64,000 nucleotides of DNA from an uncultured Clostridia bacterium (GTDB taxonomy: Bacteria > Bacillota > Clostridia > Oscillospirales > Ruminococcaceae): NCBI GenBank assembly GCA_947627875.1, contig CANQXS010000004.1, forward strand, positions 1 to 64,000, read 5' to 3'. The notes beneath the pieces were generated by a model, which was not told where the DNA came from, made no database searches, and worked only from the letters and a program-made list of their open reading frames with translations. Numbering within the stretch: position 1 is the stretch's first letter; each line of letters starts with the position of its first letter. Positions 16,060 through 24,361 of this stretch are shown piece after piece. The translations under genes were made by a program, and so were the position numbers.

Positions 16060-16974
16060 TCAATTCTCCTTTATATCCAAAAATCTCAAAGAGCGCCGGC
16101 TTCGCCAGTCGAATACCATGCAGGGCAGGGCTTGCGCCTTAGGCTCATCTATATCAAATAGCGCCAGCTGCTCAAACTCTTCATAAGGCTTACCGAGCGG
16201 CGCGGTCCCTTTAAGCCCGTCCATCTGCCAAATGTTCCAGGCTATCCTGTTCGCAACCTGCCTGAGCAGCCTGTCCGCGGGTTTTTGGTTCCAACGCTCC
16301 TCGTAATAATCCGAAAACGTTAAAAGCAGGTTTATCCGCGCTATCAGAACGTTGTCGCCCTGATACTCGTAGCCGTATGTCGATTCAAAAGCCCGCAGCG
16401 ACCATTTCATCCAGTCGTCGAAGCTGTCGGCGTTTTCGTTCACGACCCGCAGCTTTCGGTCTAAAATTCCGATTCGCCGCACCATCGGAAATATCAGCTC
16501 TCCGGTCGAAACATCGTATCGCGAGACAAGGTAGGGAGCCTCGCCGCAGGTTATCTCAAGCCGCCGCGAATCGACGTATTGCTGCCAGCTTTTGCCCTCG
16601 GGGAATTCGATTTTTTCGGGGTTGACCTCCCAGCCGCCGCCCTTTTCGCGGTTGAAGACATTTTCCCGCCCGAACCAATCGCTGTCGCAGTAGTTGTTCA
16701 TCTTGTTGCAGAGCCACGCAGGGGTGAAAACCTCGGCTTTTTTGCGGGTGCGCTGCGCCTGCGCCTCATGCGATTTCTGTATTCGCGGGCAGATGAGGTC
16801 GGGGTGCCATAAAAGCGATCGGGCGCAGATTTCGGCGTCGTCCAAAAATTCGCTGCCGAAGTTTTCGTATGTATCCGTCGCCCAGATGATGTTCTTTTGG
16901 GTGGATTTGTCGGAAAGCAGCAGGTCGAGAAAGTTCAGTACGGGTCGGCTTCTGATGTCGATCAGCTTTTCCAC
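16060..16974 (-). CDS. restriction-modification subunit M, SAM-binding half
   Basis: I choose GTG 16974 with AAAGGAGG 9 bases upstream; the track start at 17037 lacks a site. The 304-residue protein has AEVFTPAWLCNKMN (motif X-like) and LEITCGEAPYLVSRYD (probable motif I), then GYEYQGDNVLIARINLL and IAWNIWQMDGLKG. This matches a widespread family annotated as restriction endonuclease subunit M. It lacks NPPY, which the next gene provides after only 3 bases, as if one methyltransferase had been split in two. It is the first gene of the operon. Confidence 0.75.
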   Translation of the reverse strand: MEKLIDIRSRPVLNFLDLLLSDKSTQKNIIWATDTYENFGSEFLDDAEICARSLLWHPDLICPRIQKSHEAQAQRTRKKAEVFTPAWLCNKMNNYCDSDWFGRENVFNREKGGGWEVNPEKIEFPEGKSWQQYVDSRRLEITCGEAPYLVSRYDVSTGELIFPMVRRIGILDRKLRVVNENADSFDDWMKWSLRAFESTYGYEYQGDNVLIARINLLLTFSDYYEERWNQKPADRLLRQVANRIAWNIWQMDGLKGTAPLGKPYEEFEQLALFDIDEPKAQALPCMVFDWRSRRSLRFLDIKEN

Positions 16975-17116
16975 GGAACGACGCCTCCTTTCGGGCAGTA
17001 TATTATTTATTATACTGCAATTCGGGCGCAAAAGCAACCCTCCCCCGTGAATTTTTGGGGTATGATGTGATTATAGCACATCATCTGTCCAAAAGTACGG
17101 ACTCCGAAATATAAAA

Positions 17117-17147
17117 AGAGCAGAAATTGACTGTCTGCTCTTTTTTT
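17117..17147. terminator. bidirectional hairpin terminator
   Basis: AGAGCAG/CTGCTCT with TTTTTTT on the plus side and AAAAA (minus-strand T-run) on the other. It insulates the surface-protein operon from the restriction operon. Confidence 0.75.
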
Positions 17148-17173
17148 GCAGTATCCTGCCTTGACCGAAAAAA

Positions 17174-17200
17174 CCGCGGGAAGCTTATCGCCTCCCGCGG
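17174..17200 (-). terminator. terminator of cohesin-like gene
   Basis: CCGCGGGA/TCCCGCGG stem; on the minus strand it is followed by TTTTTT, 14 bases past the stop of the surface-protein gene. Confidence 0.85.
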
Positions 17201-17213
17201 TCGGGTTTTGAAA

Positions 17214-20009
17214 TTATCTCTTCTTTATTACGAGCGCTGCCGCCGCTAAAATCGCGGGGATCACGGACATCGCAAGACCAGTCTCGGGGTTGGTCTCGGC
17301 AGGAGCCGGAGCGGGCTCGGCTTCGGAAGGAGCTTCGGCAGGAGTATCGTCGATGTCGTCGGCGTTCATTTCGTCGCCTTCGCCTTCGCCGCCCTGCTCG
17401 GTCCCCTCAACGGGAGAGTCGATCTCAACGGTGTCGTCGGGCTTGGTCTCTACAAACCCGGGAAGCTTGTATCCGCAGAATCTGCATACGCCGCGCTCGT
17501 TAAAGACGTGAGCCTCGGTGTAAACAAGCCCGCATTCTCTCGTGCACATAAACGTGTGGGAGAATTCGTTAGACGAGATGACCGTAAGGGTATGCCCAAG
17601 ATCGCTGCAGTCGTCTTTATATTTTACGGTGAAGCTGTCGATGCTGTCGAATACTCCGGCTTTCTTGCCGTTGTTATCGAGGAAGTATTTGCCGCAGTCG
17701 GGGCAGTGCCAATAAGCCAGGCTGCCGTCGTGCTTGACGCCGTTGTCGTCCTTGTAGGGCTCTACTGCTGCGGTGAGGGTCGCCTTGGTATGCGCGTCGA
17801 ATTCAAGCTTTTCGTCGCAGCTTGTGCACTTATACCAGTGACCGCTCTCGTCCTGAGTCATATCGCCCTTGACGTGCTCCTCATGCTCGGTCTCGGTCTT
17901 GCATACGGTGCAGACCTGCCAGTGACCCTTAGCGTCGTGTTCATATTCGCCCGCGGTATATGTATGGGCGGTGACGTTGATTATGTGGTCTTCGGCGTCG
18001 CAGTTCTCGTTCTCGCAGATCTGCCAGTGGTTGGTAGCGTCAGACTTATATCCGGCGGCGGGCTTGTGTCCGGTCGCCTTTACGGCTTCGGTCTTGGTAG
18101 CGCCCTCCTGACCGCAGTTCCTCTTGCAGGTATAGGTCTTTACGCCGTCCTTTAAGCAGGTTGCGGGAGTGGTGATCTTGCCGTCGTCGTAATCATGTCC
18201 GAGAGCCTTGATGGCTTCGGTCTTAGTATCTCCGCAGAGGGTGCAGGTATAGGTCTTTACGCCGTCCACCATACAGGTGGCTTCCTTGGTAACTACTCCG
18301 TCGTTCCACTTATGAGCGGTCTTGTCGAGCTCGCCGTAGGCGGTTCCGCATACGCTGCACTTCGCCTGCTCGGTGCAGTTGGCGGTGCCGCCCTTGTGGG
18401 CTTCAACGCCGACTTTTGCTTCGCAGTATTTGCAGACGTGCCAGTGGTTTGTTCCGTCGCTTTCCCATGCCGTTTCGTCAACGCCGTCGGTGTGGTTCGT
18501 CTTGTCGAGTTCGCCGTATTCGGCGCCGCAGTCGGCGCATTTTGCCTTTTCGGTGCATGTTGCCTCTCCGCCGCTATGCTTTGCAACGGTTTTGTCTATC
18601 TTTGCGCCGCACACGGTGCAAATGTGCCAGTGCTCAGCCGAACCCGCTTCGGTGTGCCATACGGTGTCTTCAATATGAGGAGTCACATCGAGTTCTACGG
18701 TGCAGCCTTCAACTTTGCAGGCGTGATAGTGATACTCGCCGTTGCTGAGCCACTTAGACTCGTCGGCGATGTGCTCGTGAAGCGGTGCCTCGCAGACATC
18801 GCAGGTGCCGTCGGAATTCTTATCGACGTGATCCTCGGTGCCTACAGGAGCTTTACATACGGAGCATATGTGATAGTGACCGTCGGCGGCGGATTTGCCA
18901 TAGTGCCAATCGCTGTCGGGCGTGTGAGCTTCTTTATTGCCGATGACGGCGTTGCAGTTCACGCAGTAGTGCCAATGGCTCTCGCCGTCGGATTTATAAT
19001 CCTCAGACTCAACGTGCGGCGCCTTGTCGGTGGTGCGCTCTTCGGTCTCGCCGCAGACGCTGCATTTATACTGAGCCTTGCCTTCCTTGGTGCAGGTGGC
19101 TTCCTCAATCGTTTTTTCAAACTCCCACTTATGGGCGGTCTTGTCAAGCTCGCCGTAGGGGGTTCCGCATACACTGCACTTTGCCTTTTCGGCGCAGGTA
19201 GCGGTTCCGCCCTTGTGGTTTTCCTTATCTTTGGTAACGGTTCCGCATTCGCTGCACTCTTCCCAGTGCTGATTTTCGTCGTACTTGAGGACCGGCGTAT
19301 GTTCGGCAGCGGGCACTACATAGTCGCAGCCGGTGCATTTGCCGGCGATACAAGGATGCTCGCTGCTGTTCACATGTTCGGTCTTCGCTTCCTTATGACC
19401 GCACCTCTTGCACTCTTTCCAGTGACCGTCGGCGTCAGACTTCAGTTCGGGGTCGTGGGTCTCGCAGGTGAGCTCGATCTTGCCGTCTTCGGGGTCGGGG
19501 TTGACGTCAAAATCGGTGCCGCCGGTAAGGGATTTGCCGTTTTCGTCGCTGATATCGTTTTTGGTGAAGCTGAACGTAAGGTCGGAATCGGGAGTTATCT
19601 TGGTCTCGTCAACCGTGAAAGTAATGGTTGCAATCGTCCCGGAGAGTTTGACGGGCGGAATCGAAAGATCATTAGGAACTGCCCCAAAAATAAGGATCAC
19701 CGTACTGTCGGTAAAGTTTTTCGCTTTGCTTCCTAAATAATCATTGTCCATGTCAGCGGATGCAATTTCCCCGCTCCAAACTATATCGTTGCGCGTAGTC
19801 GATAAGCCCTCGGGGCATTTGATATTAAGGTCAATGCCGTTGACCGCAACGCTTCCGTCTATAACTACCCGCGCGGTAAGCGTGCCGGAGCCGAAGGTAT
19901 AGGGATCAGCCTCAATCTTGAGGCTGAACGAACCGGCGGCAGAGACCGAAACCGTCAGGCAGCATACAGCGGCGGCAAGCGCCAGTATAATTGCCAAAAT
20001 CTTCTTCAT
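17214..20009 (-). CDS. surface protein: cohesin-like domain, about 20 CxxC modules, PETG-type C-terminus
   Basis: The 931-residue protein starts with a signal peptide ending near VSVSAAG. Residues about 27-180 read like a type I cohesin (FSLKIEADPYTFGSGTLTARVVIDGSVAV...GIDLNIKCPEGL...ATITFTVD). About 20 short modules follow, each with a CxxC(G) pair and a nearby HWxxC (for example HWKECKRCGHKEAKTEH and HWHICTVCGAKIDK), probably small zinc-ribbon-like folds. An acidic linker and NPETGLAMSVIPAILAAAALVIKKR end the protein, resembling a sorting/anchor signal. The gene lies 42 bases after a dockerin-carrying gene in the same operon, suggesting it displays dockerin proteins on the cell. The cohesin call is by pattern, not by alignment. 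Confidence 0.72.
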   Translation of the reverse strand: MKKILAIILALAAAVCCLTVSVSAAGSFSLKIEADPYTFGSGTLTARVVIDGSVAVNGIDLNIKCPEGLSTTRNDIVWSGEIASADMDNDYLGSKAKNFTDSTVILIFGAVPNDLSIPPVKLSGTIATITFTVDETKITPDSDLTFSFTKNDISDENGKSLTGGTDFDVNPDPEDGKIELTCETHDPELKSDADGHWKECKRCGHKEAKTEHVNSSEHPCIAGKCTGCDYVVPAAEHTPVLKYDENQHWEECSECGTVTKDKENHKGGTATCAEKAKCSVCGTPYGELDKTAHKWEFEKTIEEATCTKEGKAQYKCSVCGETEERTTDKAPHVESEDYKSDGESHWHYCVNCNAVIGNKEAHTPDSDWHYGKSAADGHYHICSVCKAPVGTEDHVDKNSDGTCDVCEAPLHEHIADESKWLSNGEYHYHACKVEGCTVELDVTPHIEDTVWHTEAGSAEHWHICTVCGAKIDKTVAKHSGGEATCTEKAKCADCGAEYGELDKTNHTDGVDETAWESDGTNHWHVCKYCEAKVGVEAHKGGTANCTEQAKCSVCGTAYGELDKTAHKWNDGVVTKEATCMVDGVKTYTCTLCGDTKTEAIKALGHDYDDGKITTPATCLKDGVKTYTCKRNCGQEGATKTEAVKATGHKPAAGYKSDATNHWQICENENCDAEDHIINVTAHTYTAGEYEHDAKGHWQVCTVCKTETEHEEHVKGDMTQDESGHWYKCTSCDEKLEFDAHTKATLTAAVEPYKDDNGVKHDGSLAYWHCPDCGKYFLDNNGKKAGVFDSIDSFTVKYKDDCSDLGHTLTVISSNEFSHTFMCTRECGLVYTEAHVFNERGVCRFCGYKLPGFVETKPDDTVEIDSPVEGTEQGGEGEGDEMNADDIDDTPAEAPSEAEPAPAPAETNPETGLAMSVIPAILAAAALVIKKR

Positions 20010-20051
20010 TTAATGTTCCTCCTTAGTTTATATGAAATACCTTTGGTATTG

Positions 20052-21431
20052 TCAGCTGAGGTGTGCAAGCGCGCGGAGAATCGCAACCGCGTCTGAAAGA
20101 TCGATGACTTCATCATCATTGAAGTAAGCGGCTTTCTCAACGAATGTCTCTCCGACATCGAGCTTTGCAAGATATCTGAGTATTGCAACGGCATCGCCGA
20201 GCTCGACTTCCCCGTTGCCGTTTACGTCGCCCTTCAATACGGCAGTGCCGGAGCTCTCCTTCATTTCGCCGCATTTAGTGCATCTGCCGCTGGGATCATA
20301 ATCGTGGACGGCGTCGGGGTTTGAAGTGTCGAAATCGGTATCTGAAACTTTATATGTGTTGAGCCATTCCTTAACGTCATCATATGCAGTGTGGTCTTTA
20401 TCGAAGTTTGTGCTGCCCTTGAGGAAGTATGCGGTGTATCCTCTGCCGCCCTCATAATAGTTTGAATCCCAAGTGCAGTCTACATTATAATATTTGTCGC
20501 ATATCTTAACGATGTTCCAAGCGTGGGCTTCGCCCTGCACCGTTTGACCGGGTTCCGCTTTGTTTCCGAAGCCGAAGCCGGTGACGACGCGGCAGTCGAT
20601 TCCGAGTTTGAGCATCATCTTATAGAACAGCGTTGCGTAGCCCTGGCAGACAGAAGTGCCGTTGATCATTGCGGCGTAGGCAGTCTGCTTAAGGGGATAT
20701 GTATCGTCGGTGAGGTGCTCGTCGTCGTAGGTGACGTGGGTAGCGATCCAGTCGTGAACGGCCTTTACTTTTTCGTAGTTTGTCTTGCCGTCGAGTTCGA
20801 GCGAGGTTATGACCTCGTCGATTTTCCGGTTGAGCTCGTCCTCCTGCTCGCGGGTGGTGTAATAGTTGACGGTGAAGTCAAGTATCAGCTTTTGCATACC
20901 GTTAAATTTTGAATAATCTTCCGGGTTTGCCGGCATAGGACCGTAGCTCCACTTTATCGTGCCTCCGCCGGGAAGGAAAACTCCGGCAGTCAGGCTCAAT
21001 TCGAGATAGTCGCCGCCCTCGGGATCGGTGCCGTGCTCATAAGCCTTCGCCTGGAGCTTCGCGACGATGTCCGCTACGACCTGCTTCAGCTCTTCCTTGC
21101 TGTTGACGTTTGTAGCATCGTACGCGTCAGCCCACTCAAAGGAAAAATTGGTCATGCGGGCAATCATGCACTCCCGCATATATGCCGCAGCTGCGTCAAA
21201 GCTTGTAACGGTAATGTCGGGTTCATAATATGAAAGCGGCATTATTTCGGACTCTAAGCTTCCGAAGGTTACGCCGCCGTTCTGCGAAACATTGATCCAC
21301 CCGCTGCCGTAAACGGTTTCGGCGGGAACGAAATCGGCAACCTCGCCCTCCGCAAAAGCCGCAAAAGGCATATTGAGGCAGAGAAGCGCGCTGAGCAAAA
21401 TCGGGATAATTCTCTTAAGATACATTTTCAT
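20052..21431 (-). CDS. secreted transglutaminase-like protein with type I dockerin
   Basis: The 459-residue protein has a signal peptide (cut near AFAEG). The transglutaminase/protease-like core has YEKVKAVHDWIATHVTYDD, GTSVCQGYATLFYKMMLKLGIDCRVV (Cys near 262), EAHAWNIVK (His near 303) and VDCTWD (Asp), so the Cys-His-Asp triad is present. One CxxC module (RCTKCGE) follows. The C-terminus is a dockerin with two calcium-binding repeats, GDVNGNGEVELGDAVAILRYLAKL and NDDEVIDLSDAVAILRALAHL. It likely cuts or crosslinks proteins while docked to a cohesin. The next gene encodes a cohesin-like surface protein. ATG follows GGAGG. Confidence 0.88.
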   Translation of the reverse strand: MKMYLKRIIPILLSALLCLNMPFAAFAEGEVADFVPAETVYGSGWINVSQNGGVTFGSLESEIMPLSYYEPDITVTSFDAAAAYMRECMIARMTNFSFEWADAYDATNVNSKEELKQVVADIVAKLQAKAYEHGTDPEGGDYLELSLTAGVFLPGGGTIKWSYGPMPANPEDYSKFNGMQKLILDFTVNYYTTREQEDELNRKIDEVITSLELDGKTNYEKVKAVHDWIATHVTYDDEHLTDDTYPLKQTAYAAMINGTSVCQGYATLFYKMMLKLGIDCRVVTGFGFGNKAEPGQTVQGEAHAWNIVKICDKYYNVDCTWDSNYYEGGRGYTAYFLKGSTNFDKDHTAYDDVKEWLNTYKVSDTDFDTSNPDAVHDYDPSGRCTKCGEMKESSGTAVLKGDVNGNGEVELGDAVAILRYLAKLDVGETFVEKAAYFNDDEVIDLSDAVAILRALAHLS

Positions 21432-21534
21432 TACATTTTCCTCCGTGCGTATTTATACATTCGGATTATATCATAGACGCGGGAAATATGCAAGCTTTTT
21501 TAAAAAAATTGTTTGTAAAAAAACGGGAATGTCG

Positions 21535-22407
21535 CTACTTTATCTCGCAGAGCTCGTATTCGCGGCTGCCTATTCCGAGAGCCGCTGCCGCCTCTATCGT
21601 ATGGACGCCGTTTCTGCTCTCGATGCGCTCCAAAAGATGATCCCGCCCGGGGTCGTCCTTCGCCGCGTAAACAAGGTCGAGACAGGCCTGATCTATCGCC
21701 ACGGGGTCGAGCGAGGCGAGAATTCCTATATCGCGCATGCAGGGGTCTTCGGCGACGTCGCAGCAGTCGCAGTCGACCGACATATTCATCATTACGTTAA
21801 CATAGGCGATATTCCCTTTAAAGAACTCTATCACCGACGAGGCGGCGTCTGCCATCGACTCTAAAAATGCGTCGTGCGGCGCGCGCCAGATGTTATGCTC
21901 GGTGTCGCCCGAGCCGTGGATATAGGCTTTGCCGTAGCTCGAGGCGCAGCCGATAGAAAGCTGCTTTAGCGCTCCGCCGTAGCCGCCCATCGGGTGACCT
22001 TTGAAATGGGAAAGAACGAGCATAGAATCGTAGTTTTTGAGATTCTTGCCGACGAAGTTCTTCTTTATGACCTTTCCGTTCGGGATATCGAGAACGAGGT
22101 CGGGACCTTCGGCGTCTAAAAGGTCGAAGTCGAAATAATCGTTCCAGCCGTGCTTTTTTATCGCCTTAAGATGCTTTTTAGTGGTGTTGCGCTCGCCGTC
22201 GTATGCGGTGTTGCATTCGACTACCGTTCCGCCGACGTAATCTACGACAGGCTTCCAGAACGGCGGGCGGAGGAAATTCTGATTCCCGACCTCGCCGGAA
22301 TGTACCTTTACGGCGACTTTTCCTTTAAGCTCTGCGCCGAGCAGCTTATAGACCTCAAGCACCTTTTCGGGCGAGATCTCCCTTGTGAAATAAACCTTTG
22401 AGCTCAA
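21535..22407 (-). CDS. DUF362 family protein
   Basis: The 290-residue protein matches the DUF362 family found in many anaerobes: VYFTREISPEKVLEVYKLLG, VAVKVHSGEVGNQNFLRPPF, HFKGHPMGGYGGALKQLSIG and DPVAIDQACLDLVY. A cysteine cluster, CDCCDVAEDPCMRDIG, could hold an Fe-S centre or metal. Some relatives carry an extra ferredoxin domain, which is absent here. The function is unknown; a redox or Fe-S role is usually supposed. It is a soluble protein and the last gene of a minus-strand run with the acetyltransferase gene 24 bases upstream. Confidence 0.8.
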   Translation of the reverse strand: MSSKVYFTREISPEKVLEVYKLLGAELKGKVAVKVHSGEVGNQNFLRPPFWKPVVDYVGGTVVECNTAYDGERNTTKKHLKAIKKHGWNDYFDFDLLDAEGPDLVLDIPNGKVIKKNFVGKNLKNYDSMLVLSHFKGHPMGGYGGALKQLSIGCASSYGKAYIHGSGDTEHNIWRAPHDAFLESMADAASSVIEFFKGNIAYVNVMMNMSVDCDCCDVAEDPCMRDIGILASLDPVAIDQACLDLVYAAKDDPGRDHLLERIESRNGVHTIEAAAALGIGSREYELCEIK

Positions 22408-22431
22408 TGCAAAAACCTCCTTTTGAAGCCG

Positions 22432-23364
22432 TTATCTTCCGAATCTTTCCATAAAAACGTCGGGCCACATAAGCGCGTCGGCGTTTTTGTTTATCTCCTC
22501 CGGAGTCCATTCCCACCACTTCGTTTTTAAAAGGGTGCGGACCATATCCGGCGGGTAGCGGTATTTGATGACGTTCGCGGGGACTCCTACCACGACCGAG
22601 TAGGGCGGAACGTCTTTTGTCACGACGGCGCCCGCGCCTATGACCGCGCCGTCGCCTATCGAGACCACTTTTGAGCAGTTGATGAAGGTGTGCGCGCCTA
22701 TCCAAACGTCGCTGCCGATGGTCACCTTCGGTTTGCCGAAGGCGTAAGGGTGTTTCGGGTCGAGGGCGCAGAGCTTTTCAAACTTCGCCTTGTTCTCGGG
22801 GGTGAAGGAATCCGAGAGCTCGTCGGTAACGAAAGCCATATTCGAGTGGTGGTCGCAGTGTATCACTGCGGTGGAATTGATAGAGGTATACCGCCCGATG
22901 CTCTCTACATAGCCGTTTCGGCAGGCATTGACTATTCCGCTGCCGAAATAGGTCTGACGCCCTATCTTAGCGCCGTAGAGCTCCCAATCGAAGGGAAGCT
23001 CCTGCCCGACGTCGCTGTATAAAATGTAGTCCTCTACCCTGCGGAACTCCCCGCCGCCGTGGTCGATGAGAAAATCGGTGAGGTCGTCCTCGGTCGCCGC
23101 TACGACGTAATGCAGCTTCGGGTCGATATTTACGTCGTAAACGATGTTATAGGGTTCAAGCTGCCTTCTCGCTATCCCGTTCGGGTCGCCGAGAACGGCA
23201 ACAGCCTGACCGTTTATAATATGGTATTTCGGGTCGGGCTTTTCGGCATAGGCAAAGCCGTAGGGCTCGAGCTGCCTTTTCAGGAGCCTGCTCGGTTCGC
23301 CCCATACGACGATCCGGCGCCCTTTCAGGCAATGTCCGAGTATCTGCGCAAGTCTTGTCGTCAA
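22432..23364 (-). CDS. hexapeptide-repeat acetyltransferase (CatB-like)
   Basis: The 310-residue protein starts at TTG 23364 with GAGGAG 7-8 bases upstream. The C-terminal half is a left-handed beta-helix acyltransferase: [83 protein letters not shown], as in xenobiotic/CatB acetyltransferases. The N-terminal 100 residues look like a nucleotide-binding or PglD-like segment with two internal repeats ([24 protein letters not shown]). It moves an acetyl group from acetyl-CoA to a sugar or other hydroxyl; the acceptor is unknown. It follows the AlkZ-related gene by 10 bases. Confidence 0.82.
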   Translation of the reverse strand: MTTRLAQILGHCLKGRRIVVWGEPSRLLKRQLEPYGFAYAEKPDPKYHIINGQAVAVLGDPNGIARRQLEPYNIVYDVNIDPKLHYVVAATEDDLTDFLIDHGGGEFRRVEDYILYSDVGQELPFDWELYGAKIGRQTYFGSGIVNACRNGYVESIGRYTSINSTAVIHCDHHSNMAFVTDELSDSFTPENKAKFEKLCALDPKHPYAFGKPKVTIGSDVWIGAHTFINCSKVVSIGDGAVIGAGAVVTKDVPPYSVVVGVPANVIKYRYPPDMVRTLLKTKWWEWTPEEINKNADALMWPDVFMERFGR

Positions 23365-23374
23365 GCTTATCTCC

Positions 23375-24040
23375 TCACTTTATCATTTTTAAGAGCCGAG
23401 CGCCGTCCGCTTCGGGAAGGACCTTTTTTAGGTGGTCGAGTATTCTTTCGAGCGATTCCGAGGGCTCGCGGGAATATGCCGAGGTCACCGCTTCGTACCC
23501 CAAAAGCTCCTCGGGAGTTGAATACCTCGCGACGCCCCAGCCGTACTGCTTTCCGTATTTGTCGCGCATGTATTCAAAATCCGCGACGCATACATAAGTC
23601 TGCATCTGAAGGCGGGTAATAACGCCGTCGAAGCCCTTTTCGCCGCCTTTTGAATATCCGCAGAGGCTTTTTAACTTCTTTGAAAGAACGGTTCCGTAGC
23701 GGGAAACGGTATCGTAAACGTTCATATCCCTTCGGCTCGCGAACCCCGACTCGTAGCGGGAATCGAAATCAAAGCCGTCGCGGCGGTAATTCGCGAAATC
23801 CGGAAACCATTCAAGGCTGATAAAGCCCGCCTTTCCGCCGAAAAACTTCCCGTAAAGGCATCTTTTGGTCCGCGCTATCGGTCCTTTCCATTCCCAAGGT
23901 CCGTCGGCTTCGGTGAACCAAAGCTCACGCGGGGTGTGCTCCTCGACGGAAAAGCCGGGTATCCCGTTAGCAAAAAAGGGAAGAAATCCGAGCGCTTCGG
24001 TCAGCTCTGCGACGTCGTCGGGACATCTGAGACAGTCCAT
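23375..24040 (-). CDS. AlkZ-related protein of unknown function
   Basis: The 221-residue protein has the pattern [42 protein letters not shown] and ends with a helical region ([14 protein letters not shown]). Proteins of this pattern are commonly named AlkZ-related after a distant link to a DNA glycosylase fold; none of the known AlkZ catalytic motifs can be confirmed by eye. It is soluble with no signal peptide. It heads a short operon with the acetyltransferase and DUF362 genes. Confidence 0.55.
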   Translation of the reverse strand: MDCLRCPDDVAELTEALGFLPFFANGIPGFSVEEHTPRELWFTEADGPWEWKGPIARTKRCLYGKFFGGKAGFISLEWFPDFANYRRDGFDFDSRYESGFASRRDMNVYDTVSRYGTVLSKKLKSLCGYSKGGEKGFDGVITRLQMQTYVCVADFEYMRDKYGKQYGWGVARYSTPEELLGYEAVTSAYSREPSESLERILDHLKKVLPEADGARLLKMIK

Positions 24041-24361
24041 TCAAATCATACTCCTTCGGTTGCGACAATTATACACCATTTCCGAAAAAAATGCAACCGA
24101 AAATATAAAGAAAGATATACGTCGGCGAGTAAAAAAGTCTTAGGTTTACCCTTTTTCAGACAGCTTTTGTCAATGGGCAGGTTCGCATTTAAAAAGCATC
24201 TGAACTTTCTTGTGTTCAAATGCTTTTTGATTATTATTTATGTCGTTCGCTTCGCTCTCGATCCGAACGCCCTGCGCTCAGAACCTGCGAGCGGCAAGAA
24301 ATAACGCTTATCTTTTTAAAAAAGGATCGTTCGAAAACTTTTAATAATTTAGCTCTACGCC
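24041..24361. other. spacer with a strong hairpin
   Basis: This 321-base gap has no gene. It contains a long imperfect hairpin at 24191-24229 (AAAAGCAT...TGAAC/GTTCA...ATGCTTTT). Its last part (AAAAAAGGATCGTTCGAAAACTTTTAAT) resembles the tail of the hairpin-rich spacer at 27.9 kb. Confidence 0.5.
24191..24229. terminator. hairpin, probable terminator
   Basis: Arms AAAAGCATCTGAAC and GTTCAAATGCTTTT with one internal mismatch and an 8-base loop; T-runs on both strands. It lies after the argS stop on the minus strand. Confidence 0.55.

Noticed and set aside
17380-19470. Possible CRISPR array because of regular repeats
   Set aside because: Repeats are in-frame codons of CxxC modules with varying sequence and length; there are no identical direct repeats with unique spacers.
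18195-19736. 513-residue plus-strand ORF opposite the CxxC-module protein
   Set aside because: It is the antisense shadow of a repetitive, biased coding sequence. It has no ribosome binding site and no recognisable motif, while the minus strand has signal peptide, domains and anchor.
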